A DNA stretch of 64,000 nucleotides from Candidatus Chloroploca mongolica (GCF_004762035.2 NZ_SIJK02000009.1:30763-94762); one strand, 5' to 3'; positions 51,572-60,787 are shown, counted from the first letter of the stretch. The notes: generated from the letters alone by a model not told the origin. Program-made: numbers and translations.

Positions 51572-52411
51572 CTAGCCAGCCAGTTGAGGGTGTTCGACGC
51601 GCAAGCCCTGCCAGACGCGGTCAGGGCTCGGCGATTTTCCCGCAGTGAGGAAGCGGAGCAGGACTTCATTGAACTGTTCGGCTTCGTCGAGGAAGGGGAA
51701 GTGGCGACTACGTGGCATTGCGAGCACTTCGGCCATCGGATTGTGCGCAAAGAGCTTGAGTTGATTCGGGTTTACGATATCGTCACGTTTGCCGTGGATG
51801 ATCAGGGCTGGCACCCGCAGACGTTCGAGCTCGGGGCTGAGGTCGGTGCGCCACATCGAACTGATGGCGTAGCGCATGGTATCGGCATCAGATTTGACGC
51901 TATCATCAACCATTTCTCCTACGGCAAACTGGTGGGTTTGCCCGAGGAAAAAGCGAAAGAGCCTGCGGCGTACCCAGGGCAACCGGGCGGCAGCATCGGC
52001 GAAGAGGGGGCGATCCGTCAACTTGAGCAACCAGGCCAGTGAATTGCCATCAATTGGTGCGCCAACCGTGGTTACGCGCAGAATGCGCTCGGGATGGTTC
52101 AGCGCAGTCTTGAGGGCCACCATCCCGCCCATTGAATGGCCCACCAGCATCACGCGTTCAATCCCCAGTTCATCGAGAAACCGAATCACCTGATCGGCAT
52201 AGGCCTGAATGCTTGCCTGGGTCTGTTTGCGGCGCGAGTCGCCAAACCCCCAAAAATCAAAAGAGTAGGTACGAAACTGTTCGGCCACCACTTCCATGGT
52301 GGGGAACCAGTAGCGCCAACTGCCGAGCCAGCCATGGAGAAAGAGCACAGGTTGCCCCCGGCCCAGGACTTCATAGTGGACGACCTGGTTATCAATGACG
52401 ATGATGCTCAT
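51572..52411 (-). CDS. Alpha/beta hydrolase
   Basis: 279 residues of the alpha/beta hydrolase fold. The nucleophile elbow is GHSMGG (Ser at about residue 104), the oxyanion stretch LHGWLGS is near 26, the acid lies in HGKRDDIV, and the histidine in SRHFPFLDEAEQF. It begins directly with IIVIDNQVVHYEVLGRGQPVLFLHGWLG, without a signal peptide, so it is cytoplasmic. The substrate is unknown. The coiled-coil protein gene lies 16 bases upstream on the same strand. Confidence 0.9.
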   Translation of the reverse strand: MSIIVIDNQVVHYEVLGRGQPVLFLHGWLGSWRYWFPTMEVVAEQFRTYSFDFWGFGDSRRKQTQASIQAYADQVIRFLDELGIERVMLVGHSMGGMVALKTALNHPERILRVTTVGAPIDGNSLAWLLKLTDRPLFADAAARLPWVRRRLFRFFLGQTHQFAVGEMVDDSVKSDADTMRYAISSMWRTDLSPELERLRVPALIIHGKRDDIVNPNQLKLFAHNPMAEVLAMPRSRHFPFLDEAEQFNEVLLRFLTAGKSPSPDRVWQGLRVEHPQLAG

Positions 52412-52427
52412 GACGTTCTAACCTTGC

Positions 52428-53072
52428 TTAGTCGGCGCTGCTGCCTGCATGCGAGCGCAGGCTGCCGAGATCGTTGTCGCGTTCAGTCACCGAGGCGCGT
52501 AGCCGCCACTGGAGGGTGGTAATATCATCGGAAATTGAACGCAGTTGGGCCATTTCTTGTTCGAGTTCGGTGAGTAACTGATGGGCTTGGTGCCCGATTC
52601 TGGCGTTGGGGTTCAGATCCGACAGTGCGCCCACCCGTTCCTGGATGGCAGCAAGCAAGCCCATCAGATTGGCCCACGCTTCATTGTCTTGCAATTGGGC
52701 ATTGCGTTGACGGACACTGCGATGCTCAAGCCACTGCTGGATCTGGAGTTGCAGGGTTCCGATGCGTTCTTCAAGGACGTGCAGTACCTCTTGATCGGCC
52801 AGCACCGTGATCCGCTGATCGGCATCGGCGGGCACGGTGATCAGTGTCTGCTCGAGTTGATCTTGCAGGTGGGCGATCGACGTGGTTAATTGCGACTGGC
52901 GGCGTGCTACCGCCTCTTGCTCTTCGAGCAGATCAGTCAGCATGGTGCGCAGGGCCGCCGCCTCACGGGCGTTCCGTTGCGCCTGTTGCTGTAACAGATG
53001 GGGAACAAACCAGAGCATCAACATCAACAGGGTGATGATCGCGATGCTTAGGGTTACAAACAGAGCTTGCAT
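52428..53072 (-). CDS. Membrane-anchored coiled-coil protein of unknown function
   Basis: 214 residues. An N-terminal membrane helix (about 3-24, LSIAIITLLMLMLWFVPHLL) is followed by a long helical, glutamine- and leucine-rich region at about 27-130 with heptad-like periodicity (LTTSIAHLQDQLEQTL, LEERIGTLQLQIQQWL). A second such region ends the chain. No catalytic motif is seen. The layout recalls envelope or division scaffold proteins, but no family is recognised. It is co-directional with the hydrolase gene, 16 bases ahead of it. Confidence 0.7.
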   Translation of the reverse strand: MQALFVTLSIAIITLLMLMLWFVPHLLQQQAQRNAREAAALRTMLTDLLEEQEAVARRQSQLTTSIAHLQDQLEQTLITVPADADQRITVLADQEVLHVLEERIGTLQLQIQQWLEHRSVRQRNAQLQDNEAWANLMGLLAAIQERVGALSDLNPNARIGHQAHQLLTELEQEMAQLRSISDDITTLQWRLRASVTERDNDLGSLRSHAGSSAD

Positions 53073-53159
53073 CAGCGTGCCTCCTCAATCCTCTCTATTA
53101 GTATAAAAACGTTAAGCACGCTTAATCCAGAGCATTCTATGACAGCAGGATTACAGCTT

Positions 53160-53216
53160 GTGCGGTCGCAGGGCGAGAACGCCAACTGCGCTGGCGTTCT
53201 CGCCCTGCGACTGCAC
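53160..53216. terminator. Palindrome after prmC
   Basis: Arms of 25 bases (one G-T wobble) around seven bases. The tip is GCCA-ACTGCGC-TGGC, a variant of the GCCAGC family. It starts six bases beyond the prmC stop and should terminate the prkA-yeaH-spoVR-prmC transcript. Confidence 0.75.
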
Positions 53217-53222
53217 AGATTT

Positions 53223-54089
53223 TTATTGTTCGAGGGTTGCGCAGATGACGCGCTCGTGGCTGGCGAGGTCGCGGTGGAGGCTGAGGCTGGCCTGGGGGAA
53301 CGCGTTGCGGATCAGGTCGCTGACAATCTGGCCTTGCCATGAGCCAATTTCGAGCAGGATGGCACCGTTGGGGCGCAGGTAGGGCGGTGCTGCGGCAAGG
53401 AGGCGGCGATAGACATCGGCCCCGTCGGTTCCGCCGCCGTCGAGGGCCAGGTGGGGTTCGTGGGCACGGACGTTGGCGTCTACCTCGGCGAGTATCGTGT
53501 AGGGTGGGTTACTGACGAGGAGATCAACCGGGGTCGGTAGGGGTTCGAGCAGATCGCCCTGGAGCAGGATGATGCGCTCGCTGAGTTGGTACTCGCGCAC
53601 GTTGCGGGCGGCAATGGTCAGCGCTTCGGCTGAGACATCGGTGGCGTAGATCAGGGCGTCAGGCACGTGTTGTGCGAGCGCCAGGGCGATGGCCCCGCCA
53701 CCGGTGCCAATGTCGGCGATGGTCAGCGGTGTGGCGCGGTGGCGTCGGCGCGCTTCGGTGAGGGCGAGCTCAACGAGCAGCTCGGTTTCGGGCCGTGGGA
53801 CGAGGGTGTGTTCGTTGACAAAGAGATCGATACCGTAAAATTCTTTGTGCCCTACGAGATAGGCAACGGGAATCTGGGTCGCCCGCTGCGCAACAAGGCT
53901 GGCAAAAGCGGCACATTCAGCGGGCGTTGGCTCGTAGTCGCGTTCGGCAAGCAGTTGCGCCCGCGGCCAGGCGAGTACGTGCGCCAGCAGGATCTGAGCA
54001 TCTAGGCGTGCGGTTGGACTGACCGGCTCAAGCTGGTGCTGAGCCTGCCGGAGCAGGCTCAGGACGGTGATGGGCTGAGGAGCTTTCAT
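53223..54089 (-). CDS. prmC: Peptide chain release factor N5-glutamine methyltransferase
   Basis: 288-residue SAM-dependent enzyme that methylates the GGQ glutamine of release factors. It has the N-terminal PrmC helical domain, the SAM loop [15 protein letters not shown] and the target-glutamine motif SNPPYTI. Its start is three bases beyond the spoVR stop, so it forms the end of the prkA-yeaH-spoVR transcript, an unusual neighbour for a translation factor. Confidence 0.95.
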   Translation of the reverse strand: MKAPQPITVLSLLRQAQHQLEPVSPTARLDAQILLAHVLAWPRAQLLAERDYEPTPAECAAFASLVAQRATQIPVAYLVGHKEFYGIDLFVNEHTLVPRPETELLVELALTEARRRHRATPLTIADIGTGGGAIALALAQHVPDALIYATDVSAEALTIAARNVREYQLSERIILLQGDLLEPLPTPVDLLVSNPPYTILAEVDANVRAHEPHLALDGGGTDGADVYRRLLAAAPPYLRPNGAILLEIGSWQGQIVSDLIRNAFPQASLSLHRDLASHERVICATLEQ

Positions 54090-54092
54090 TGA

Positions 54093-56666
54093 CTAATCAA
54101 TGCGACGTTCGGTGAAATCACTGCCATCAAAGGAGAGCAACCGCTTTTTGTCGTCGATGATGGTCTCGAGGTGGATCGGGCGTGTCCAGATGCGGTGTAG
54201 GTTGCGCATCGTATCCCGCGCATAGTCCATCTTGAGATCGACGCCTTCGTGACGATGGCGGAGATAGAGCTCGCCCCGGTTGTTGTAGTTGCCGTCTTCG
54301 ACCATGATCGAGGGTTGCCCGAAGTTGGTGAGTCGGAAGAGCAACTTCTCTTTGATCTCGCGGAACTCGCGTGAGGCGATTTCGTAGAGATCGGTGTCAC
54401 GGTTGTAGCGGAAGGTAAAGAGCTTGTTTTCGATGACAAACTCGGGGGTGAGAAATTCGTCGATGAAAGTGACGTCGTTGTAGAGCTTGCGGATCTCGAA
54501 GATCTTCTGGCGACCGAGGCCAAGCCCGCGATCCCAGGTGCGTTTGGCGGCAAGGTCGTCGCATTCGTCGTATTCTTTGCCAAATTTGCCTTTATTCCAG
54601 CGATCTTCGATATCGCGCAGCAGTTCGAGGCCCACTTTGTAGGGGTTGAGTCGTCCTCCGCTGGTGGCGACGACCCCGCTATGCAGATCGGCGAACGAGA
54701 TGATTTCAGAGGCGTCGGCAACGTGCTGGGTCATGATCGTCGAGTGCCAGTAGCTATTGTGGTTGATCAGACCCTGCGCGGCATACCGATGCGTGACTTC
54801 CACCGAGATGTCGTAGACATCAGCGCGGCCATGCGCAAGCGTGACCACGCTATCTGTCCAGGGCTCGGAGGCAGGGGTGGGCTGATGGGCGAGGGTGTTC
54901 TGCAGCGCCTGCCTTTTAGCGGGTTGGTCAAAGCCAAGCTGGTCGGCGAAGGTGCGTAGCGATGCCCCCGCGATGCGGATCTGCCAGGTGCCATCGGGTT
55001 GTTGCTGGTTGCTGCTGAGGATGCCAAAGTTGAGCAAGAGCAGTTGCACATGCTGGCTAAAGGTGGCCTCCCTGGTGAAGAGCACGGCTCCCTGGGTGGC
55101 GACATCCCCGTTGGCGTCATAGAGACCCCGCAGGAAACTGGCGACGACCGGCTTCGGCGAGCGCATCACGGAGTCGGGGATCACCTGTGCGGCAAGAACC
55201 TGGTGCAACGCGGGCGCGGCTTCGCCCCCCTCCAGAACAATCTTCCACTGCTCGCCATCATCGTGGGTGACGAGCGCAACATCGGAGCACTGCGCTGCAT
55301 ACGCAAGCAGCGTCTGGACGCAGGCCGCGTCACGGGTTGTCACCGTCAGTGGCGCGACGAGCGTGGTTAGCGGAGCCTGCCAACGGGTATGGTTCGGCGC
55401 GGCGAAGAGCATCTCGTCGTCGGCCTCGTCAACTGAAGAAGGCTGGAGTTGCAAGTTGTGGCCGGCGAGATAGCCAAGCAAGGCCGCGAGCGGCTCATCG
55501 AGAACAGCAGGTGACGCAGGGCTGAGGGGAACATACGTCGAAGCCCAGAGATCCTGACCGCCGGCGAGTTGCACCTGGTCACCGGGTTGCACCTGATCGA
55601 GGCGCCGCCACGAGCCATCGGCGAGCAGCACCCGATGGTTGACCGAGCCTTCGAGGTGGAAACCGCGGCTGGTGGTCAGTTTGATCGTCGCATAAGCGGC
55701 AAAGGTCGCCCAGTCGTAGATCCGTTGGGGTTGACTGCCATCGGCGGTACGCAGGGACAACTGACGCTGCACGACCTCGGCGAGGGGCAGCAACCCCTCT
55801 TCGGTAAAGAGCAACGCCGTACCGGTGAGGCAAGCCCAGCCCTCATTGAGGATCTTGGTCATGCCCTGAGGCGCGAAATAGTAGGCCTCATCGCGAATAA
55901 TCTCGAGCACCGTATGTTGCCAGCGCTCGAGGGGCGCATAATTCATGAGAAAGAGCAGCACATCGCGCTGCGGATTTTCCGGAAAGCGACGCTGTTTGGC
56001 GCGTTCCGCATCGAGTTTCTTGCGCTGATCTTCGAGGTACTCGGGGGGATTGATATACCCACGCATATACTCACGGTCAACCTTCAGACCCTCGACCACA
56101 TCAGGTTCATCCTCACCGACAATTGGGCGATGGGTCTGGGCTTCAGGGCGGCGGATATAGGGCGAATGATAATCGATCAGATTTTCGAGCGAGAGACAGG
56201 TATCAATAAAACTCTCAACGATATCATAGCCCACGCGGTCAATAATGCGTTGGATCCGAGTTGCGTGATTTGCCATCGCATCAAGCATCTTACGATTGGT
56301 ATGAGCAAACCACATATTATGCTTGAAGAAATCGACGTGGCCGGTGACGTGGGCCATCACCATCTTCTGGGTCACATCCTCATTGCCTTCGAGCAGATAG
56401 GCATAGGAAGGATTGGTATTGATCACCATCTCATAGATCGTCGAGCCGGCCCAGACATGGCCCTTGAGCAACTGGTCAAAGTCCATGCCAAAACGCCAGT
56501 GGGGATAGCGGGTAGGAAAGCCGCCGAAGGCCGCAGTCTCATAGAGCGTGCGATAATCGAGCACCTCATAGAGGATCGGGAAGAAATCGAGCCCATACGC
56601 ACGAGCGATGGTTTCGATCTCCTGGCGAGCCGACTCGAGCTTGGTTGGCAGACGTGTACTCTTCAT
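54093..56666 (-). CDS. spoVR: SpoVR family protein, interrupted by an intein
   Basis: The 857-residue frame is about 360 residues longer than the usual 500 of SpoVR/YcgB. The N-extein (residues 1-278) has the family opening (LPTKLESARQEIETIARAYGLDFFPILYEVLDY), WAGSTIYEM and FKHNMWFAHTNR. The C-extein (638-857) starts SYWHSTIMTQ and ends with FDGSDFTERRID. The two halves join as EGWA-SYWH, the most conserved SpoVR motif, exactly at the intein borders. The spliced protein would be 498 residues. SpoVR works with PrkA and YeaH in stationary-phase or stress responses, though its biochemistry is unresolved. It is the third gene of that operon. Confidence 0.94.
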   Translation of the reverse strand: MKSTRLPTKLESARQEIETIARAYGLDFFPILYEVLDYRTLYETAAFGGFPTRYPHWRFGMDFDQLLKGHVWAGSTIYEMVINTNPSYAYLLEGNEDVTQKMVMAHVTGHVDFFKHNMWFAHTNRKMLDAMANHATRIQRIIDRVGYDIVESFIDTCLSLENLIDYHSPYIRRPEAQTHRPIVGEDEPDVVEGLKVDREYMRGYINPPEYLEDQRKKLDAERAKQRRFPENPQRDVLLFLMNYAPLERWQHTVLEIIRDEAYYFAPQGMTKILNEGWACLTGTALLFTEEGLLPLAEVVQRQLSLRTADGSQPQRIYDWATFAAYATIKLTTSRGFHLEGSVNHRVLLADGSWRRLDQVQPGDQVQLAGGQDLWASTYVPLSPASPAVLDEPLAALLGYLAGHNLQLQPSSVDEADDEMLFAAPNHTRWQAPLTTLVAPLTVTTRDAACVQTLLAYAAQCSDVALVTHDDGEQWKIVLEGGEAAPALHQVLAAQVIPDSVMRSPKPVVASFLRGLYDANGDVATQGAVLFTREATFSQHVQLLLLNFGILSSNQQQPDGTWQIRIAGASLRTFADQLGFDQPAKRQALQNTLAHQPTPASEPWTDSVVTLAHGRADVYDISVEVTHRYAAQGLINHNSYWHSTIMTQHVADASEIISFADLHSGVVATSGGRLNPYKVGLELLRDIEDRWNKGKFGKEYDECDDLAAKRTWDRGLGLGRQKIFEIRKLYNDVTFIDEFLTPEFVIENKLFTFRYNRDTDLYEIASREFREIKEKLLFRLTNFGQPSIMVEDGNYNNRGELYLRHRHEGVDLKMDYARDTMRNLHRIWTRPIHLETIIDDKKRLLSFDGSDFTERRID
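54756..55832 (-). other. Intein in SpoVR (359 residues)
   Basis: It runs from Cys279 to Asn637 of the SpoVR frame. Splice features seen: N-terminal Cys in ACLTGTALLFTEEG (block A), GSVNHRVLLADG (block B, Ser341-x-x-His344), VYDISVEVTHRYAAQGL (block F, with His626), and a C-terminal His636-Asn637 followed by Ser638 (block G and +1 nucleophile). The central about 200 residues have LAGLIDADG-like stretches, LGYLAGHN at about 398 and FLRGLYDANGDV at 511. The first lacks the catalytic Asp (His instead), while the second keeps it, so the homing endonuclease is probably inactive but splicing looks intact. Confidence 0.93.
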
Positions 56667-56689
56667 AAGCTATCTTGTGCGCAAGGAAA

Positions 56690-57799
56690 TCACTTGCCTT
56701 TACCGAGAAAATCCTTAATTGTATCGTAGACATCATCACGTTCAGCAATTTCAGAGATCACAATACGCTCGTCGCTACTCAGATACTCTTCGAGATCGTG
56801 GGCAAAGCGTCCGGAGCCATAGAGCGACCGCACCTGCCCATAGCAGAAGAGATTCGCCTTGGGCAGCAACTCCTTCTTGAGCAACTCGATGCACTCGCGG
56901 GTATCGCCGCCGCCCCAGTTATCGCCATCAGAGAAATGGAACGGATAGATATTCCATTCATTGGCGGGATAGCGCTCATCGATCAAACGATTACAGAGCT
57001 TATAAGCCGACGAGATCTTGGTACCGCCGCCCTCGCGGATATGGTAGAACGTCTCCTGGTCAACCTCTTTCGCGGCGGCATCGTGGACAATATAGCGAAT
57101 ATCGATCTCCTTATACTGTGAACGGAGCCAAGTTTCGATCCAGAAGGCCGTAATGCGCACAAGTTCCTTCTGTTCCGCGCCCATCGAGCCCGAGACATCC
57201 ATCATATAGATGATCACCGCATTGCTTTCGGGGATCATCACCTCTTTCCACGAGCGATAGCGCATATCATCGCGAATCGGGATCACAATCGGGTCAACGC
57301 TATCATACTCACCAGACGAAATCTGGCGGCGGAGGGCTTCGCGGTAGGTTCGTTTAAAATGGCGCAGCGAATTAGGGCCGGTACGGCGGATCCCGCTATA
57401 CTTATCCTTTTCGCTGATCAGATTCTTCTGGCCTTTGGGCTGAATATTGGGCAACTGCAACTCTTCGCCGAGGATTGCGGCGAGATCCTCGAGCGGCACA
57501 TCGACCTCGAGCACGTGCTGCCCCGGCTCAGAGCCAGCCTCGCCCTGGCCCTGCTGGGGATCGCCCTGCCCGATTGGATCGCCGACATCGCCCTCACCCT
57601 GGCCGACACCGCCGCCCTGTTTGGCCCCATAGCGAAACTGGGGCAAATCAATCTGGGGCACAGGAATCGAGACATAGCGTTTGCCCTGACGGCCGATCAT
57701 CTCGCCGTGAGACATATACTTGCGCAGATCCTGCTTGATTTTCCCCCGGACAATCTGGCGAAAACGTCCGAGGTCACGGTCAACACGTTTCATTGACAT
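56690..57799 (-). CDS. yeaH: YeaH/DUF444 family von Willebrand A-type protein
   Basis: About 369 residues. Starts [29 protein letters not shown], as in the family, with [28 protein letters not shown] following. The vWA-like domain has [16 protein letters not shown] (the MIDAS DxSxS) near residue 220, and [12 protein letters not shown] at about 300. A low-complexity GQGEGDVG region lies between. It is the second gene of the PrkA operon and acts with the kinase and SpoVR. The start has little ribosome-site support. The 204-base gap to prkA is highly structured. Confidence 0.93.
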   Translation of the reverse strand: MSMKRVDRDLGRFRQIVRGKIKQDLRKYMSHGEMIGRQGKRYVSIPVPQIDLPQFRYGAKQGGGVGQGEGDVGDPIGQGDPQQGQGEAGSEPGQHVLEVDVPLEDLAAILGEELQLPNIQPKGQKNLISEKDKYSGIRRTGPNSLRHFKRTYREALRRQISSGEYDSVDPIVIPIRDDMRYRSWKEVMIPESNAVIIYMMDVSGSMGAEQKELVRITAFWIETWLRSQYKEIDIRYIVHDAAAKEVDQETFYHIREGGGTKISSAYKLCNRLIDERYPANEWNIYPFHFSDGDNWGGGDTRECIELLKKELLPKANLFCYGQVRSLYGSGRFAHDLEEYLSSDERIVISEIAERDDVYDTIKDFLGKGK

Positions 57800-57882
57800 A
57801 GGCGTACTGATGGGAGGCAGAACGACCAGCATGCTGGTTGTTTTGCCTGCTATGCGTTAAACACGATGTACAGGCTGACTCA

Positions 57883-57980
57883 GCGAGAGCAGTACTATCT
57901 GGGTTGCAGACATGAGTGCCGGCTTTAGCCGGCTAAAGCCGGCACTCCTCAGGCACACGTCGTCTAGGACTGCTCTCGCT
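57883..57980. repeat. Nested hairpin in the prkA-yeaH spacer
   Basis: AGCGAGAGCAGTACT (57883-57897) pairs with AGGACTGCTCTCGCT (57966-57980). Inside lies the GAGTGCCGGCTTTAGCC palindrome at 57914-57947, a near copy of the element at 1773-1808. Together they make a long-range structure about 100 bases wide between the first and second gene of the operon. Confidence 0.7.
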
Positions 57981-58003
57981 CACCTCACTAACCTAGCGTT
58001 ACG

Positions 58004-60091
58004 TTAATAGGTTCCGCGGGTATCGCCACGGGCGAAGATCGAGGCCACATAGTTCAGGACATCGGTTGCACTCTGGTCATTGTAGCCAAAGTCACGCACG
58101 AGGCGAGCCTTGACGACATCGATCTTCTCTTGGGTATCCTTATCGATCACCCGTGAGACAAGCGACGTAAGCTTGATGCTATCCTTTTGATCCTCAAAGA
58201 GCTTCAGTTCAAGCGCCTTATGGAGCCGCTCGTTGGTACGATAATCAAAGGTCTTGCCCTCGATCGCCAGGGCACCGATATAATTCATAATTTCGCGGCG
58301 GAAATCGTCTTTGCGCGACTCGGGAATATCGATCTTCTCTTCGATACTGCGCATCAGGCGCTCATCGGGCTCTTCATACTGACCGGTATAGCGATTACGC
58401 ACCTTCTCGCGCTGCGTATAGGCCTTAATATTGTCAATATAGTTGCCACAGAGCCGTTTGATCGCCTCTTCGTCGGCCGAGATCGCCCGTTGCACCTCAT
58501 TCTTCACGATTTCGGTATACTCTTCGCGGACAACAGCGAGCAGATCGCGATAGTGCTTGCGGTCATCTTCCGAGCTAATCAGCGCGTGATTCTTGAGTCC
58601 GCCCTCGAGCTCATTAATCACCATAAAGGGATTGATATAGCCCTCTTCCTGATTACTGACGAGCGCATTCGAGATTTTATCTTGGATATAGCGCGCCGAA
58701 ATGCCTTCCATACCCTCACGGATCGCCTCTTTGCGCAACTCCTTGATATTATCCTCGGTAAAACCGGGGAGGGACTTGCCGTTATAGAGCTTGAGCTTTT
58801 GCAAGAGCGTCAGATTGGGCTTTTTCGGCTCTTCGAGGCGGGTCAGCACGGCCCACATTGCCGCGACTTCAAGCGTATGGGGGGCGATATGGACACGCAC
58901 CTTCTTCTTATTGAAATCGCGCTCGTAGATGCGCACCTCATCGCGGAGGCGGGTGACATAGGGAATATCAATGCGCACCGTGCGATCCTTCAGCGCCTCC
59001 ATGAACTCATTATTTTCGAGGCGGCGATACTCGGGCTCATTGGTATGGCCCAAAATCACCTCATCAATATCGGTCTGGGCGAACTTCTTGGACTTAATGC
59101 GATGTTCTTGCGAAGCGCCGAGCAGATCATAGAGGAACGCCACATCGAGCTTGAGCATTTCGACAAACTCGATAATGCCGCGGTTCGCGATATTGAACTC
59201 ACCGTCGAAATTGAACGCACGGGGATCAGAATCGGAGCCATAGAGCGCGATTTTGCGATAATTGATATCGCCGGTGAGCTCGGTCGAGTCCTGATTCTTC
59301 TCGTCCTTGGGTTGGAAGGTACCGATCCCAACGCGATCCTGCTCGCTAAAGACAAGGCGGCGAACGCGGATATGGCGCACGACCTTAACCCAATCGCCAT
59401 CATAGCGGCGCATCAACTCACGGAAATGGAAGCGACAGACGGGGCAGAGATCGCCCGAGATACGGACATGCTCCTCACTTGGGCGGCCCTCATTCATTCG
59501 AGCGAGGAAGGCCTCGCGGTGATCAAGAGGAATGAGGTGGAGGGGCTCCTCGTGCATGGGGCACTTTTCCCACTCGGCCTCGGGCACCTGGCGAAAATCG
59601 AAACTCGCGTGGTCTTCGATCGTCCCGAGGTACCAATCATAGGTAAAGAGGGCACCATCATCAGTCTTGGAATAGTGTTCAAGGCCCTTCTTGATGCGGC
59701 GAACGATCGTTGACTTGGATGAACCGACCGGGCCGTGGAGCAAGAGCACCCGCTTTTCGGTACCATAGCCTTTGGCGGCACCCTTAAAGAAATTGACCAG
59801 CCGCATCAACGGAATCTCGAGGCCATAGATTGAGTCATCGCCATCAAAGGTTTCATCAGAGAAAAACCGATAGCGAATCAAGCGTTTCTTGGCATCAATA
59901 AAGTCCTCGGTGCCATAGGACATAATCATATCGTAGATGCGTTGGAACGCATTACGGGTTACACGCGGTTCCTGGGCGACAAGATCCAGATACTCGCCAA
60001 AGCTTCCACGCCAATTCAGTTGTTGGAACTGCTTGCGATCCTGGATTTCGCCAAGAAATTCCATCAGCGAGCTACCGGTCACGGTTGTCAT
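58004..60091 (-). CDS. prkA: PrkA serine protein kinase / AAA ATPase
   Basis: 695-residue protein with an AAA ATPase domain, Walker A in [18 protein letters not shown] near residue 110, and a zinc-binding cysteine pattern including [13 protein letters not shown] and [12 protein letters not shown]. The C-terminal part is the PrkA kinase-related region. AGGAGG lies eight bases upstream of the ATG. PrkA is the first gene of the prkA-yeaH-spoVR set, conserved in many bacteria and induced by starvation, with PrkA as kinase or protease-like AAA protein. Its own transcript has a long 5' leader. Confidence 0.96.
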   Translation of the reverse strand: MTTVTGSSLMEFLGEIQDRKQFQQLNWRGSFGEYLDLVAQEPRVTRNAFQRIYDMIMSYGTEDFIDAKKRLIRYRFFSDETFDGDDSIYGLEIPLMRLVNFFKGAAKGYGTEKRVLLLHGPVGSSKSTIVRRIKKGLEHYSKTDDGALFTYDWYLGTIEDHASFDFRQVPEAEWEKCPMHEEPLHLIPLDHREAFLARMNEGRPSEEHVRISGDLCPVCRFHFRELMRRYDGDWVKVVRHIRVRRLVFSEQDRVGIGTFQPKDEKNQDSTELTGDINYRKIALYGSDSDPRAFNFDGEFNIANRGIIEFVEMLKLDVAFLYDLLGASQEHRIKSKKFAQTDIDEVILGHTNEPEYRRLENNEFMEALKDRTVRIDIPYVTRLRDEVRIYERDFNKKKVRVHIAPHTLEVAAMWAVLTRLEEPKKPNLTLLQKLKLYNGKSLPGFTEDNIKELRKEAIREGMEGISARYIQDKISNALVSNQEEGYINPFMVINELEGGLKNHALISSEDDRKHYRDLLAVVREEYTEIVKNEVQRAISADEEAIKRLCGNYIDNIKAYTQREKVRNRYTGQYEEPDERLMRSIEEKIDIPESRKDDFRREIMNYIGALAIEGKTFDYRTNERLHKALELKLFEDQKDSIKLTSLVSRVIDKDTQEKIDVVKARLVRDFGYNDQSATDVLNYVASIFARGDTRGTY

Positions 60092-60421
60092 CGGTTATTC
60101 CTCCTGCTCAAGGCCCCTGTGTTCCCTTGTAATCCAGGCGCAGAGAGTGCCGCAACGGTCGTTACCCAGACGATCATCCGTCTGAGGAGAACGTTGGGGC
60201 AAGCTCACGGCGCACGCCGTTGGCCTGGCGTCGGATCCTCGTGGAGCCAGCGGGCAGTTATGCTAACGTGCAGGGCATGCGATCTACGCTGAGCGATCTC
60301 GCGGGTGCAGTGGTGGCGGGTAGCAGGGAGTACGTCTACGTAGTCCCTGTGCGACATCGCTATACAGCTTTCGATCTCTGGGAGTCTGAAAAGAGGAGAT
60401 CCTGATTGGTCAGGTATTAGC
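60092..60421 (-). other. Long 5' leader of prkA
   Basis: About 320 bases lie between the promoter and the prkA start. I see no credible gene in it. A 50-codon frame starting near 60357 has no ribosome site. The length would allow a regulatory RNA fold or small-RNA target. No known riboswitch is recognised. Confidence 0.55.
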
Positions 60422-60450
60422 ATTATAACAACGCGCTAGAGGCGCGTCAA
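60422..60450 (-). promoter_or_regulatory. Promoter of the prkA operon
   Basis: On the minus strand TTGACG (60445-60450) and consensus TATAAT (60422-60427) are exactly 17 bases apart. The spacer contains a GACGCGCC/GGCGCGTC-type inverted repeat that could be an operator. The start site should be near 60415. Confidence 0.85.
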
Positions 60451-60533
60451 GGATAGTTTGGGCTGTTTCTTGCGTGGTTTGTCACAACATTCAGAAATAT
60501 TTGTGCGACAATTGGCCAGTCATACTGTTGAAA

Positions 60534-60598
60534 GGGCACCCGCAAGGGGTGCCCCTACAGGGCCGGGCCCGGTGTACGGGCACCCCTTGCGGGTGCCC
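60534..60598. repeat. GGGCACCCC repeat, copy 2 (upstream of tRNA-Val)
   Basis: GGGCACCC-GCAAGG-GGTGCCCC is followed by CTACAGGGCC and GGTGTACGGGCACCCC-TTGC-GGGTGCCC. It shares its main words with the element at 42861-42941. Here it lies about 95 bases upstream of tRNA-Val, as the other copy lies about 165 bases upstream of tRNA-Gly. Confidence 0.75.
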
Positions 60599-60653
60599 TG
60601 GTGGGGTGCATGCACGGAAGATGCAATCGCCCTGACATCCTCGTTCGTGCGGC

Positions 60654-60683
60654 TTGACAGGTTGTGCATGCATATGGTAGCAT
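60654..60683 (+). promoter_or_regulatory. tRNA-Val promoter
   Basis: TTGACA (60654-60659) and TAGCAT (60678-60683) are 18 bases apart, starting about 10 bases upstream of the tRNA 5' end. Confidence 0.7.
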
Positions 60684-60693
60684 ACAGCCCGTT

Positions 60694-60770
60694 GGGTGAT
60701 TAGCTCAGTTGGTTAGAGCGCCACGTTGACATCGTGGAGGTCAGTGGTTCAAATCCACTATCACCCACCA
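60694..60770 (+). tRNA. tRNA-Val (anticodon GAC), CCA end encoded
   Basis: GGGTGAT acceptor stem, D arm GCTC-AGTTGGTTA-GAGC, anticodon arm CCACG-TTGACAT-CGTGG and T arm AGTGG-TTCAAAT-CCACT form a full cloverleaf. The anticodon loop places GAC at 34-36, reading GTC and GTT. The CCA tail is encoded. It sits between a promoter and an intrinsic terminator. Confidence 0.95.
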
Positions 60771-60787
60771 ACGCTCTGTTGCAAGCA

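Noticed and set aside
54093..56666. SpoVR frame treated as two genes or a frameshifted fusion
   Set aside because: The reading frame is continuous, and the extra segment has precise intein splice blocks at both borders.
55569..56729. 386-codon frame antisense to spoVR
   Set aside because: Shadow of spoVR; it spans the intein border without any signal of its own.
58187..59713. Open frame of 508 codons antisense to prkA
   Set aside because: Shadow of prkA. It is rich in Ile and Leu from complementary codon bias and shows no domain.
60205..60423. 72-codon frame in the prkA leader
   Set aside because: Its ATG overlaps the -10 box of the promoter, so it would not be in the transcript; an internal ATG lacks a ribosome site.
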